This document shows positions 8,238 to 17,552 of a stretch of DNA of 64,000 nucleotides, in pieces; positions within the stretch are counted from its first letter, which is position 1, and each line of letters starts with the position of its first letter. The notes under the pieces were generated by a model. That model saw nothing but the letters and a program-made list of their open reading frames with translations. It ran no database searches and was not told the origin of the DNA. Source of the DNA: Porticoccaceae bacterium LTM1 (lineage in GTDB: Bacteria > Pseudomonadota > Gammaproteobacteria > Pseudomonadales > Porticoccaceae). The translations under genes and the position numbers were made by a program. The stretch is from contig CP127080.1 in the NCBI GenBank assembly GCA_030252795.1, forward strand, positions 1,748,501-1,812,500. Reading direction: 5' to 3'.

Positions 8238-9032
8238 TTATTCGACTATATCTGCGTCGATTACACCACCTTTAGTGGCACGTACTTGTTGTGCTGTAAC
8301 CATTGTCTTGCCCAAAAACGCTTTGGCATAGGCACTGGCTTCAACAGTACCACCTTCAGATACTGACAGCTCGTTAATATCTACTTTCGCAAGCGCACCA
8401 GTAACAAAGAAGGCAACCAGATTGTACTCACCCTGATCCATATTAGGCAGAACGAAGTTGAAGTGATGGGATGCCAAGGTAGACAGTGCCAACCCGATTT
8501 CTTCATCGGTAACCACACACTCTGTTGCCACATCTATAACACCGTCAGGCTCATCACCCAGTTCGCCACCGCCCAGAGTATCCTCACAAGATTCGATTAC
8601 ACCCCCCAACGTAGCGCTGAGTTCCTGAACACGTGCAGAGAGCATTACAGGTCCTGGAGCAGCGATTGCTGCTGTACCATTAGCTCCATCTACCGGAACG
8701 GCAAATACAACCACCGCTGCTCCACCACCGGCAATTGCTTTTGCATCACCGCCATTCCTGCCTTTGATAGAAGTATCGGTAACAATACCAACTTCTGATG
8801 AAACACCAATCAAAAGCTCTTTATCCTGAGGTACCTTCAGGGTAGCCAGTGTATAACCAGTACTCAGATCAAACACCAAGCTGTCCTGGGTGGCACCATC
8901 AATAACTACAACCGAGACTAGTGATGGCCTCTCATCGGTATAGGTCGCCGCAAATTTTGCTGCCGGTCCAGCATTTGCAAAATCAAATACCAGCATTCCT
9001 GCAATCAATAACACCCATTTAAGCCTTTTCAT
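8238..9032 (-). CDS. Exported hypothetical protein between T2SS genes
   Basis: 264 residues, not recognised. The start chosen is the ATG at 9032, with AGGAGG seven bases upstream. A longer in-frame start at 9080 lacks this. The N-terminus MKRLKWVLLIAGMLVF...ANA is a clean Sec signal peptide, with cleavage expected after ANA. The mature protein is Gly/Ala/Val-rich and acidic, with two cysteines bracketing an acidic loop (ESCEDTLGGGE...ATECVVTDEE), which suggests one disulfide. It lies between the 1792-residue protein gene and gspA. Candidate roles are T2SS substrate or a partner of the giant proteins. No function is claimed. Confidence 0.75.
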   Translation of the reverse strand: MKRLKWVLLIAGMLVFDFANAGPAAKFAATYTDERPSLVSVVVIDGATQDSLVFDLSTGYTLATLKVPQDKELLIGVSSEVGIVTDTSIKGRNGGDAKAIAGGGAAVVVFAVPVDGANGTAAIAAPGPVMLSARVQELSATLGGVIESCEDTLGGGELGDEPDGVIDVATECVVTDEEIGLALSTLASHHFNFVLPNMDQGEYNLVAFFVTGALAKVDINELSVSEGGTVEASAYAKAFLGKTMVTAQQVRATKGGVIDADIVE

Positions 9033-9403
9033 AAATCCTCCTGATTCCCCTAAAAGGTTCCGAACCAGGCGCCTACTCACCCGGAATACATCGAGAATTT
9101 TTAGGTGGATTAAATTAAATAATGCCGCGATTAATTCTTATTACAATCATGGCAATTCACTTGAAACAGCTCACCCCATCACCGAATTACGAATCAGGAC
9201 TCATCAAGTGCAAGGAAAAAACTAGGACACATTTCACGGTATAACAATATTTATTTTGACTAAAAATAAATAAATATTTTTAAACTATATATTTTTTGCA
9301 CGAGAGAAAATATTGCATAAAAATGCAATATAAAAGACTATTCTTTTTTAAATCAAAGGGTGCATCGGCATAAAACCGATGCACCAAAACTGCAAACCAT
9401 TAC
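9033..9403. other. AT-rich intergenic region
   Basis: No gene is seen. It contains a perfect TATTGCAT-AAAA-ATGCAATA palindrome at 9311-9330 and a strongly AT-rich stretch at 9240-9360 that probably holds the promoter of the 8238-9032 gene. No GEMM-like motif was found here, unlike at the neighbouring giant genes. Confidence 0.6.
9359..9385 (-). terminator. Terminator-like hairpin after the 1792-residue protein gene
   Basis: A perfect 10-bp stem GGTGCATCGG/CCGATGCACC with a 7-nt loop lies 19 bp past the stop. The T-run on the minus strand is weak (CTTTGATTT), so termination may be partial. Confidence 0.65.
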
Positions 9404-12400
9404 TTATGGATTGGGTGGAGAAAGATTCCCCCCGCAATCAAGCAACGGATCATTCTCAACATATTGACCCAATATACCGTGGTAGTAGAGCGCATTTTCA
9501 GCGTCTTCTATAGTACCTTTACCCTGCTTAATGGCTTTGTTGGAGAGGTATTCTCCTGTTCCATCAAAGCCTATATTACCCAGCAGCATTTGTGCTGCTT
9601 CAGCTGCATCAGCCGCATAGTCACAGGGGTATGCACCAGCAGTCTGGTTTGCAATAAAGGCAAGCAGGTAGCGACCGACTTTATAGGCTGGGTCAGATGA
9701 GTGATTAACGGATTTATTTTTTCCACCTTTAGTCGCGTTTTGATCCGCAGAACTCAGTACAAGCACTGCTTCTTCGCAATCCGCGTCGGGCAGAGAGCCG
9801 TCATTCAGATACTGGTCATAAGCATTACCTGAAGAGTCACCGTCCAGTTGCAGCAAGCCGATGAATATACCGGTTTCATATACGTGGATCGGATTGATCG
9901 GATTTGGTGATCGACTGTAAGCCTCAGTCAGCACTTCATCCAGTGAATAATGACGTACATCTATAAAACCATTTTTGTTGTCTTCATACTCTTCAGCAGC
10001 CTTGCCGAATTGGTTGCCGCTGCTGCAGGAACTCCAGTTTTTCCAATAACCGGGAGTTCTTGCATCACCAAGAGGTGTGCGGTTGTCGACAACGAACAAG
10101 ATGGAGCCATTCGGTTCAACCTGGAAGTCAACACAGCGATTACCCAAATCATCTGGTTCTGGCCCACCATTGTCATCAGGGTTGTATACCTCTAATAACG
10201 CTCCGGTTTTCTCTCCTACAAACGGGAGACTCATTCCATTGATTGACCAAAGCGATACGGCACCAGCTGCTATACCAGTTTCACAAATGGTGTAGGTTTG
10301 ATTTGGAACCAGCCATTTTTCACCTGGAGGATTTGGGTGTCCAAAATCAATATCCGGAGTACTGCTATCCATCAGGTTATTGGCATCGGGACCGTTCAGG
10401 GTAAATGTGAAGGCTTGTGTGGTTTCAATACCTATCAACTTTTTAATCAGGTCCACATCACCTCGTTTAGTATTCACAAATCGACAGGTAATGGTTTCAC
10501 CGGGACCAACATCAATGCTGTCGATGGTTTCACCGTTATCACAAGTGGCACTGGTCAAGTCCCACTCTGATGGTACGGTTTCAGTGATTGAATATGGGCC
10601 TGGAATGATCAAGCCGGAATCATCACTGGCAACACCTGGTTCTCCCACAACAGTGGTAGTTAAGGTATTACCGCTCAGCAAATTAAATCCAACCGGAACA
10701 AAGTCGAAGCTGCCAACATCACCGATTGTTTCTTTCTCGATAATGATCTTGCCGCGTTTGACGTTGTGGAAGGTGCAGGTCACCACTTCGCCCGGACCTA
10801 CGTCGATGTTGTCCACCGGACTGCCGTCATCGCAAGTCGCGCTGGTCAAATCAAAGGCCGGGGTCGGGTCGCTTTCGCTGACGCTGTAGCCACTGCCCGG
10901 AACAACCAATCCACTGCTCAGGATATCGGCGTTCTGGGTCACACCACCCACGGTGGTAATGCTGCCGCTGACATTGCCGCTGAAGCTGAAAGTGCCATCA
11001 CCGCCCTCGGTGGTTTTCACCACGAGGATCTCGCCGCGCTTGACGTTGTGGAAAGTACAGGTGACCACTTCGCCCGGTGACACGTCGATGTTGTCCACCG
11101 GACTGCCGTCGTCACAGGTCGCACTGGTCAGGTCAAACGCCGGGGTCGGGTCGCTTTCACTGACGCTGTAGCCACTGCCCGGAACAACCAAGCCACTGCT
11201 CAGGATATCGGCATTCTGGGTTACACCACCCACTGTGGTAATGCTGCCGCTGACATTGCCGCTGAAGCTAAAGGTGCCATCACCGCCCTCGGTGGTTTTC
11301 ACCACACGGATCTCGCCGCGCTTGACGTTGTGGAAGGTACAGGTGACCACTTCGCCCGGAGCAACGTCGATGTTGTCCACCGGACTGCCGTCGTCACAGG
11401 TGGCACTGGTCAGGTCAAACGCCGGGGTTGGATCGCTTTCGCCCACGCTGTAGCCGCTGCCCGGCACGATGGGTCCGCTGCTCAGGATGTCGGCGTTCTG
11501 GGTGGCGCCACCCACGGTGGTGATACTGCCGCTGACACTGCCGCTGAAGCTGAACGTGCCGTCACCGCCCTCGGTGGTTTTCACCACGCGGATCTCACCG
11601 CGCTTGACGTTGTGGAAGGTACAGGTCACCACTTCACCCGGGCCGACGTCGATGTTGTCCACCGGGCTGCCGTCGTCACAGGTGGCACTGGTCAGGTCAA
11701 ACGCCGGGGTCGGGTCGCTTTCGCCGACGCTGTAGCCGCTGCCCGGTACGATGGGTCCGCTGCTCAGGATATCGGCGTTCTGGGTGGCGCCACCCACGGT
11801 GGTGATGCTGCCGCTGACACTGCCGCTAAAGCTGAACGTGCCGTCGCCGCCCTCGGTGGTTTTCACCACGCGGATCTCACCGCGCTTGACGTTGTGGAAG
11901 GTACAGGTCACCACTTCGCCCGGACCTACGTCGATGTTGTCCACCGGACTGCCGTCGTCGCAGGTCGCACTGGTCAGGTCAAACGCCGGGGTCGGGTCGC
12001 TTTCGCTGACGCTGTAGCCACTGCCCGGAACAACCAATCCACTGCTCAGGATATCGGCGTTCTGGGTCACACCACCGACGGTGGTAATGCTGCCGCTGAC
12101 ATTGCCACTGAAGCTGAAGGTGCCGTCGCCGCCCTCGGTGGTTTTCACCACGCGGATCTCACCGCGCTTGACGTTGTGGAAGGTACAGGTCACCACTTCG
12201 CCCGGACCTACGTCGATGTTGTCCACCGGACTGCCGTCGTCGCAGGTCGCACTGGTCAGGTCAAACGCCGGGGTCGGGTCGCTTTCGCCAACACTGTAGC
12301 CGCTGCCCGGCACGATGGGTCCGCTGCTCAGGATGTCGGCGTTCTGGGTGGCGCCACCCACGGTGGTAATGCTGCCGCTGACATTGCCACTGAAGCTGAA

Positions 12401-14782
12401 CGTGCCGTCACCGCCCTCGGTGGTTTTCACCACGCGGATCTCACCGCGCTTGACGTTGTGGAAGGTACAGGTCACCACTTCGCCCGGACCTACGTCGATG
12501 TTGTCCACCGGACTGCCGTCGTCGCAGGTCGCACTGGTCAGGTCAAACGCCGGGGTCGGGTCGCTTTCGCTGACGCTGTAGCCACTGCCCGGAACAACCA
12601 ATCCACTGCTCAGGATATCGGCGTTCTGGGTCACACCACCGACGGTGGTAATGCTGCCGCTGACATTGCCACTGAAGCTGAAGGTGCCGTCGCCGCCCTC
12701 GGTGGTTTTCACCACGCGGATCTCACCGCGCTTGACGTTGTGGAAGGTACAGGTCACCACTTCGCCCGGACCTACGTCGATGTTGTCCACCGGACTGCCG
12801 TCGTCGCAAGTCGCACTGGTCAGGTCAAACGCCGGGGTCGGGTCGCTTTCGCCAACACTGTAGCCGCTGCCCGGCACGATGGGTCCGCTGCTCAGGATGT
12901 CGGCGTTCTGGGTGGCGCCACCCACGGTGGTAATGCTGCCGCTGACATTGCCACTGAAGCTGAAGGTGCCGTCACCGCCCTCGGTGGTTTTCACCACGTG
13001 GATCTCACCGCGCTTGGTGTTGGTATAAGTACATGTAACCTCTTCACCTGGTGCGAGGGTAATTGAAGATTCTCCAGTACCTTGGTTGGTAGTGATGTTA
13101 CTGTCGTCAGTACCATCACCGCCATTGTCGGTAACTGAACAGCTGAGGCCTGTAAGATCCCAGCCGGTTTCTCCATCTTCAGTTACGGTGTAGGCACCTG
13201 GCATCAATACCTGCTCATTTGTGCCGCCAGCGTCAGTCAAACTGAAGCCACTATAACCACTACCTGTGGTAGTGAAGCTGAATGATTGTGGGTCCGCAGC
13301 TGGCAAGGTCACTTTATCGACAATAATTTTACTTAACTGTGTATTACCAAAATCGAGTGAAGCTGTTTTGCTGCCACTACTAATGGTGACCGGATACTCG
13401 CCTGTGCCACAATCAGCATTTGAGTCACTATCTGGCTGTGGTTGTGTCTGGATCCACTTATCTCCTTGACCTGTGCAATCCTCTTTAACGACGTAATCGC
13501 CATCAGGAAGATTTGCAAAAATGCCAAATCCTGGATCACTTAAATCATTATTGGCTGTAATCAATGAGGAAATCGGATTATTCAAATCGCTTGCAGAATA
13601 AAGATTAAATGTCCAACCATTCAGACCTACTTCCGGATCGCCATCAAACTGGCGGTTCGAATTCAAATCGTAGTATTTGAATACATCAATAAAGCACTCG
13701 ATGGGAAGCGGCTCAGGACCAGACAGATCTTTAATATCAGCGGTCGGCGACAAAGAGGCTCGACTCTTGGCATGAACTGAACCAAACCCAGGACAACCCA
13801 CTCCCTCTGGCATAAGAACCGCCAAATTAATAGCCGCCTCGAAGAATTCAAACTCTTCGATTACACCATCAGCTGTACCGCCTTCATCGTAAGAAATATA
13901 AGGATCTGGAAAGTCCGTTGCAATTTCTGTAAAGGCATCCGCATTCATTGTGGCAACACCATATCCCGAAGTTGGTAAAATGGCGGCATTCGCAAGGAAG
14001 CGATAGTAGAAACCAGTGAAATTATTATTTTCACCATAAGTTGGGCAAGGGTCAGTACCAATCTCAATCGTATCGTCTTCATTTCCTTGTCCAGGTGTTA
14101 CCTTACAGACGTTATTATTCAATGAATTTTCAGGATCATAGATAGCAATCAGAACCTGCAGATCAGTTTGTGGGTCCGTGGGATTACCAGACAATTCAAA
14201 TCCCACCAGAATGTCACCGACTGTTCTTTCCGGGCCTCCGTGACTGACTCCATTCTCGTCAATGATTCTGGCCCAGGGCTTTTGATTAATTTCAAAATCC
14301 AGTGCAAATGTACCTTCGTCTTTGGTTCTTTCGCCCGCAAGAAAAAGGAGTTCATCCGCTGGCACTCCAGGAGAGACATCACCCGGCGCAGCTGCCCAAG
14401 CAAGGATATTGGTCAATTCAACTTGCGCGCCACCTACCTGGGATTCACCAATAGTCCAGTTTTCAGGATCCTTAAACTTCCCTCCCTGTATGAACACGGT
14501 GGTGTCAGGCTGGGCATCTGAGTGTGGGTCTGCCAGGAATACTGCTTGATTATTCGAGGTTGTGTACGCATTGGACCAATCTATCAACCCCAAAACCGGA
14601 GGATCCCCCAAGGAGTCGCCTACAGCAATGTTACCTTCAATCTCAAATTTGGTCTGGGGCTCAAGATCCCCATGGGTTGCTATATGGTCTGCAACCGCAA
14701 CAAGTGCAATTACCAGAAAAATGCCTAAAAGGGACATAGACATAACCATGTGTCTATGAACAAATCCTGCCACCCGCTTCAT
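9404..14782 (-). CDS. Giant secreted repeat protein (8 x 94-residue prealbumin-like repeats, TPGYWKN C-terminus)
   Basis: 1792 residues, with the start at an ATG preceded by AAGGAG. A hydrophobic segment at about residues 13-32 is a signal or anchor. A head region of about 330 residues contains FIQGGKFKDPENW and resembles the equivalent region of the 494-3637 protein. An SdrD/B-like region (CFIDVFKYYDLNSNRQFDGD) and one or more SpaA/prealbumin-like domains follow. Then come eight near-identical 94-residue units (VVKTTEGGDGTFSFSG ... GEVVTCTFHNVKR), two degenerate units, and a C-terminal module beginning ARTPGYWKN. The family suggests an extracellular stalk-like protein. A GEMM-like riboswitch lies about 180 nt upstream, and gspD precedes it. 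Export by the adjacent T2SS is inferred. Confidence 0.85.
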   Translation of the reverse strand: MKRVAGFVHRHMVMSMSLLGIFLVIALVAVADHIATHGDLEPQTKFEIEGNIAVGDSLGDPPVLGLIDWSNAYTTSNNQAVFLADPHSDAQPDTTVFIQGGKFKDPENWTIGESQVGGAQVELTNILAWAAAPGDVSPGVPADELLFLAGERTKDEGTFALDFEINQKPWARIIDENGVSHGGPERTVGDILVGFELSGNPTDPQTDLQVLIAIYDPENSLNNNVCKVTPGQGNEDDTIEIGTDPCPTYGENNNFTGFYYRFLANAAILPTSGYGVATMNADAFTEIATDFPDPYISYDEGGTADGVIEEFEFFEAAINLAVLMPEGVGCPGFGSVHAKSRASLSPTADIKDLSGPEPLPIECFIDVFKYYDLNSNRQFDGDPEVGLNGWTFNLYSASDLNNPISSLITANNDLSDPGFGIFANLPDGDYVVKEDCTGQGDKWIQTQPQPDSDSNADCGTGEYPVTISSGSKTASLDFGNTQLSKIIVDKVTLPAADPQSFSFTTTGSGYSGFSLTDAGGTNEQVLMPGAYTVTEDGETGWDLTGLSCSVTDNGGDGTDDSNITTNQGTGESSITLAPGEEVTCTYTNTKRGEIHVVKTTEGGDGTFSFSGNVSGSITTVGGATQNADILSSGPIVPGSGYSVGESDPTPAFDLTSATCDDGSPVDNIDVGPGEVVTCTFHNVKRGEIRVVKTTEGGDGTFSFSGNVSGSITTVGGVTQNADILSSGLVVPGSGYSVSESDPTPAFDLTSATCDDGSPVDNIDVGPGEVVTCTFHNVKRGEIRVVKTTEGGDGTFSFSGNVSGSITTVGGATQNADILSSGPIVPGSGYSVGESDPTPAFDLTSATCDDGSPVDNIDVGPGEVVTCTFHNVKRGEIRVVKTTEGGDGTFSFSGNVSGSITTVGGVTQNADILSSGLVVPGSGYSVSESDPTPAFDLTSATCDDGSPVDNIDVGPGEVVTCTFHNVKRGEIRVVKTTEGGDGTFSFSGSVSGSITTVGGATQNADILSSGPIVPGSGYSVGESDPTPAFDLTSATCDDGSPVDNIDVGPGEVVTCTFHNVKRGEIRVVKTTEGGDGTFSFSGSVSGSITTVGGATQNADILSSGPIVPGSGYSVGESDPTPAFDLTSATCDDGSPVDNIDVAPGEVVTCTFHNVKRGEIRVVKTTEGGDGTFSFSGNVSGSITTVGGVTQNADILSSGLVVPGSGYSVSESDPTPAFDLTSATCDDGSPVDNIDVSPGEVVTCTFHNVKRGEILVVKTTEGGDGTFSFSGNVSGSITTVGGVTQNADILSSGLVVPGSGYSVSESDPTPAFDLTSATCDDGSPVDNIDVGPGEVVTCTFHNVKRGKIIIEKETIGDVGSFDFVPVGFNLLSGNTLTTTVVGEPGVASDDSGLIIPGPYSITETVPSEWDLTSATCDNGETIDSIDVGPGETITCRFVNTKRGDVDLIKKLIGIETTQAFTFTLNGPDANNLMDSSTPDIDFGHPNPPGEKWLVPNQTYTICETGIAAGAVSLWSINGMSLPFVGEKTGALLEVYNPDDNGGPEPDDLGNRCVDFQVEPNGSILFVVDNRTPLGDARTPGYWKNWSSCSSGNQFGKAAEEYEDNKNGFIDVRHYSLDEVLTEAYSRSPNPINPIHVYETGIFIGLLQLDGDSSGNAYDQYLNDGSLPDADCEEAVLVLSSADQNATKGGKNKSVNHSSDPAYKVGRYLLAFIANQTAGAYPCDYAADAAEAAQMLLGNIGFDGTGEYLSNKAIKQGKGTIEDAENALYYHGILGQYVENDPLLDCGGNLSPPNP
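10754..13010. repeat. Tandem array of eight 282-bp coding repeats
   Basis: Eight in-frame units of 282 bp (94 codons) are nearly identical at DNA level. Two variants exist: A (GGATQ...GPIVPGSGYSVGES) and B (GGVTQ...GLVVPGSGYSVSES). From the N-terminus the order is A B A B A A B B. The near-identity points to recent expansion or gene conversion. The array is a likely site of copy-number change and of assembly error. Confidence 0.95.
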
Positions 14783-14956
14783 CTCAAAACTCCTTGGATC
14801 GTCCTGATCCGATACAGATACGTTTCAACCAATCAATCGAAGGCCGTGCGCATAAAAAACACACGCACAGAAACACATCGACAGATTCGCCGAGTTCAAA
14901 GTTACAAAGGGGTAAATTGCGTAATGCCGGTCGCCATTACCCCAAACATTGCGTTT

Positions 14957-15045
14957 GGATACCTGTGGCAACTCGGCCGCTTCAATTGAAGCCCGGAGCT
15001 TTGCGTGGTTAGCTAATCAAAAAATCAACTAACTTTGCCTTTTAA
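14957..15045 (-). ncRNA. GEMM-like cyclic-di-GMP riboswitch, copy 4
   Basis: On the minus strand: AAGGCAAAGUUAG, a P1b stem GUUAG/CUAAC, CACGCAAAGCUCCGGGC, a P2 hairpin with CUUCAAUUGAAG, and GGCCGAGUUGCC. GGCAA/UUGCC can close P1, and the G and C residues that contact the ligand in Vc2 are present. P1b lacks an obvious GNRA loop. Between it and the giant gene start are a CCAAAC/GTTTGG hairpin and competing pairings (ATGGCGACCGGCAT; GGGGTAA with TTACCCC) that could serve as an expression platform. Confidence 0.7.
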
Positions 15046-15338
15046 CAAACAGGGAGTTTATATTTAGTTGAGATAAAAGATTATCACAAGATGGTTTTTT
15101 TAATTCCTTCAACTCCAGTCACTGACTTTGTATAAAAACCAACACCTCAATATGTAAGCCAGACCAACACCAAATTCACAACTCACTGAATATAAAGAAC
15201 ATTACAGAAGTCAACTTATATAAAATGACCTTAATATTTCATTTACTTATTATAAAAATACCGACGAACGGTTTCTAACACCAGCTGAAACTCACCTTAA
15301 AACTCCTATTTAAAACCCTACATTTTTTGTGCAAATAA
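15046..15338. other. AT-rich promoter region upstream of riboswitch copy 4
   Basis: No gene is seen. On the minus strand TTGTGA and TAAATA, separated by 17 nt near 15065-15095, could be the promoter of the riboswitch transcript. The rest is AT-rich and holds nothing else recognisable. Confidence 0.4.
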
Positions 15339-15368
15339 TAAAAAGGCCCGCAGTTGCGAGCCTTTTTG
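15339..15368 (-). terminator. Intrinsic terminator after gspD
   Basis: AAAAAGGC...GCCTTTTT has an inner GCA/TGC pairing and is followed on the minus strand by TTTTTATTA. It separates the gsp operon from the riboswitch-controlled giant gene. Confidence 0.8.
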
Positions 15369-15385
15369 TTTACAGAAAGAAGGTA

Positions 15386-17530
15386 CTACTTCAGTGAAGA
15401 CAAATCCACATCCTTAAGCTTGGCCTTGTACTCCTCGGTTACATCACGAGCTTCTTTCGGGTTACTGATTGCTGTTGGAGTAATCATCACAACCAGCTCT
15501 GTTTTGCTTTTCGTTGTGGATTTACTGCTGAATAATAAACCAAGCCCGGGAATATCCTTAAGGAAAGGCACACCATTTTCAGAGACTTTTTTATCTTCAC
15601 GTATAAGCCCACCCAGAACAATAGTTTCTCCACTCTGTACAGCCACATTTGTATTTATTTCGCGTTTGAGAATTGTAGGAGAGTCAATGTTTGAAGATGT
15701 TGTTGTGCTTACATCATCCACCTTCTGGGTGATATCCAGAACCACCATACCACCGGCATTTACCCTTGGAGTAACTTCAAGAGTCACGCCGGTATCCTGG
15801 TACTGAATCTGACTGGTGACATTGAGTCCAATATTGTCATTTATATTGGTGGTACTGCTTGTATTGCTGGTTTCAGACGTACGAATAGGTACCCTGTCAC
15901 CAACTGTAATCAGCGCCTGGTGATTGTCCAAAACCATCAACGATGGTGAAGACAGTACATTAAGGCGTGAGTCTCCAGCTATAGCATTTAGTACTGCGCG
16001 AGTACCTACAGCGTCAAATACCGCATAAGTGAAATCTACAGGATCATCCAGAACACCATTCAGGGTACTGACTATATTGCCATCACTATCCCTGGTTACT
16101 ACTCGGCCATTCGCAGGAATATTCAAACCTCCACGGCCGGTTTTGTCATCAAAACTGTTTTTGAAGAACCATTGCAACCCATATTCCAACCCCTCATCTA
16201 ACGTCACTTCAACAATGGACGCTTCAACCAGTACCTGTAGGGGTTGAACATCCAGCTTGGTTATGGCTTTTTCAATTTCTTCATAATCAGAGGGTGTCGC
16301 CATGATCAAAAGAGAGTTGCTCTCCAGATCAGGGATAATGGTAACCTCACCAAGTTCCACACTGGACAGTTGCTGATTCTGTCGATCTCCCTGTTCTGCG
16401 GCGCCATCGCCCTCAGCATTTGGTTGTGGCCTGGCCGCTTCTCTTTGGGCAGCAGCTACTGCATTTCGCCTCCCCCCTTCGAATAACTGATTAAGCAGAT
16501 CGGCAAGGTTATCGGCCCGGGCGTGCTGTACGTAATAAACATACATATTTGCACCGTGTGGATTTTGGGCCTGATCCAGTCGTTCTATCCAGGTTTCTAC
16601 ATCGCTCAGGTATTTTTTCTGGGGAGTAATTACCAGTAATGCATTGAGGCGCTCAATCATGGTGAAACGCACCAAACCAGCCAATGGCCCCTCGGCACTA
16701 TCCCCAAAGATTTGCTCGAGCTCTGTCTGCATAGTACTGGCATCTACATTTTGCATTCGGAACAGGCCAACAGACATGCCTTTTAACTGGTCGACGTCAA
16801 AAATCTGGATAGTTTGTCGCAAGTTGTACAGGTCACTGTGTGTACCCGCCATTATCAGCATATTCCGCGATGGGTCAGCTTTTACGACTGCCTTGGTCGA
16901 CTTGACTGGCTCCAGGATTTTGACCATTTCTTTAGCACCGATGTAACGCAAAGGTGCAATCAAGACCTGATACCCACGATCTGCATTCAACTTCGTGCTT
17001 GGAGTAAGTCCTGTAACCCCACCTTCTCCTGTCGGTACAATCTCATAAAAATCCTGCCCCTTTATCAAAGCGGCATTGTTCATGGACAACAGGTTTTCAA
17101 GAACCGGGATCAGGGAGTCGCGACTGATGGGACGGGTTGTACGCATGGAGACAGTGCCAGTGACCGCCTGGCTCATTGCGTAATTTACACCCATGATATC
17201 GCCGAGAACCGTTTTCACAACTTCCGAGATCTCTGAGTTCTGGAAGTTGAGCGTTACCTCCCCTTCCGTGTCATTCGGCATCGTGTTGTTAGCAATGTGA
17301 TAATTGATCAGGTTTCCACTGCCTTCATAGATCTCTTTTAATGGCACCGAAGGCTCTGCCGCCTCAACGGCTGACGTATCTGCGGCCGGCTGCGTGGAAA
17401 CCTGAGCGGCATTCTGCGCGGATCGCTCTGGTGCTGCGGAGGCTTGTTGCTGGGTGCCCATTTGGGAACAGGAGAGTGCGGATAATGCCCCCAAAACACC
17501 AATAATTTTCATACAACCAACCGTTTTCAT
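15386..17530 (-). CDS. gspD: T2SS outer-membrane secretin GspD
   Basis: 714 residues. The N-terminal signal has a lipobox-like ALSC with Cys21, so it may be a lipidated secretin as in Xps-type systems. N0-N3 ring-building domains cover about residues 85-430, with an insertion rich in Gln/Ala (AAAQREAARPQPNAEG). The secretin core follows, with GDRVPIRTSET and the C-terminal FLKDIPGLGLLFSS. It forms the outer-membrane channel through which folded substrates pass. The ATG has an AAAGGAGA ribosome site. It is the last gene of the gsp operon, 22 bp after the GspC/N-like gene. Confidence 0.97.
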   Translation of the reverse strand: MKTVGCMKIIGVLGALSALSCSQMGTQQQASAAPERSAQNAAQVSTQPAADTSAVEAAEPSVPLKEIYEGSGNLINYHIANNTMPNDTEGEVTLNFQNSEISEVVKTVLGDIMGVNYAMSQAVTGTVSMRTTRPISRDSLIPVLENLLSMNNAALIKGQDFYEIVPTGEGGVTGLTPSTKLNADRGYQVLIAPLRYIGAKEMVKILEPVKSTKAVVKADPSRNMLIMAGTHSDLYNLRQTIQIFDVDQLKGMSVGLFRMQNVDASTMQTELEQIFGDSAEGPLAGLVRFTMIERLNALLVITPQKKYLSDVETWIERLDQAQNPHGANMYVYYVQHARADNLADLLNQLFEGGRRNAVAAAQREAARPQPNAEGDGAAEQGDRQNQQLSSVELGEVTIIPDLESNSLLIMATPSDYEEIEKAITKLDVQPLQVLVEASIVEVTLDEGLEYGLQWFFKNSFDDKTGRGGLNIPANGRVVTRDSDGNIVSTLNGVLDDPVDFTYAVFDAVGTRAVLNAIAGDSRLNVLSSPSLMVLDNHQALITVGDRVPIRTSETSNTSSTTNINDNIGLNVTSQIQYQDTGVTLEVTPRVNAGGMVVLDITQKVDDVSTTTSSNIDSPTILKREINTNVAVQSGETIVLGGLIREDKKVSENGVPFLKDIPGLGLLFSSKSTTKSKTELVVMITPTAISNPKEARDVTEEYKAKLKDVDLSSLK

Positions 17531-17552
17531 GCTTTTCTCCTTTTGGTCAGTC

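Noticed and set aside
9033-9358. A fifth GEMM riboswitch before the exported protein gene
   Set aside because: No CGCAAAGC-type core or paired GCCGAG(U/C)UGCC is present in this AT-rich gap.
10754-13010. Regular repeats that could suggest a CRISPR array
   Set aside because: The units are 282 bp, contiguous and coding, with no unique spacers.
11330-13066. Plus-strand open frame of 578 codons with internal repeats
   Set aside because: It is the antisense of the 282-bp repeat array of the giant protein. The repeat length is a multiple of three, which keeps an antisense frame open. No ribosome site or sensible product is seen.
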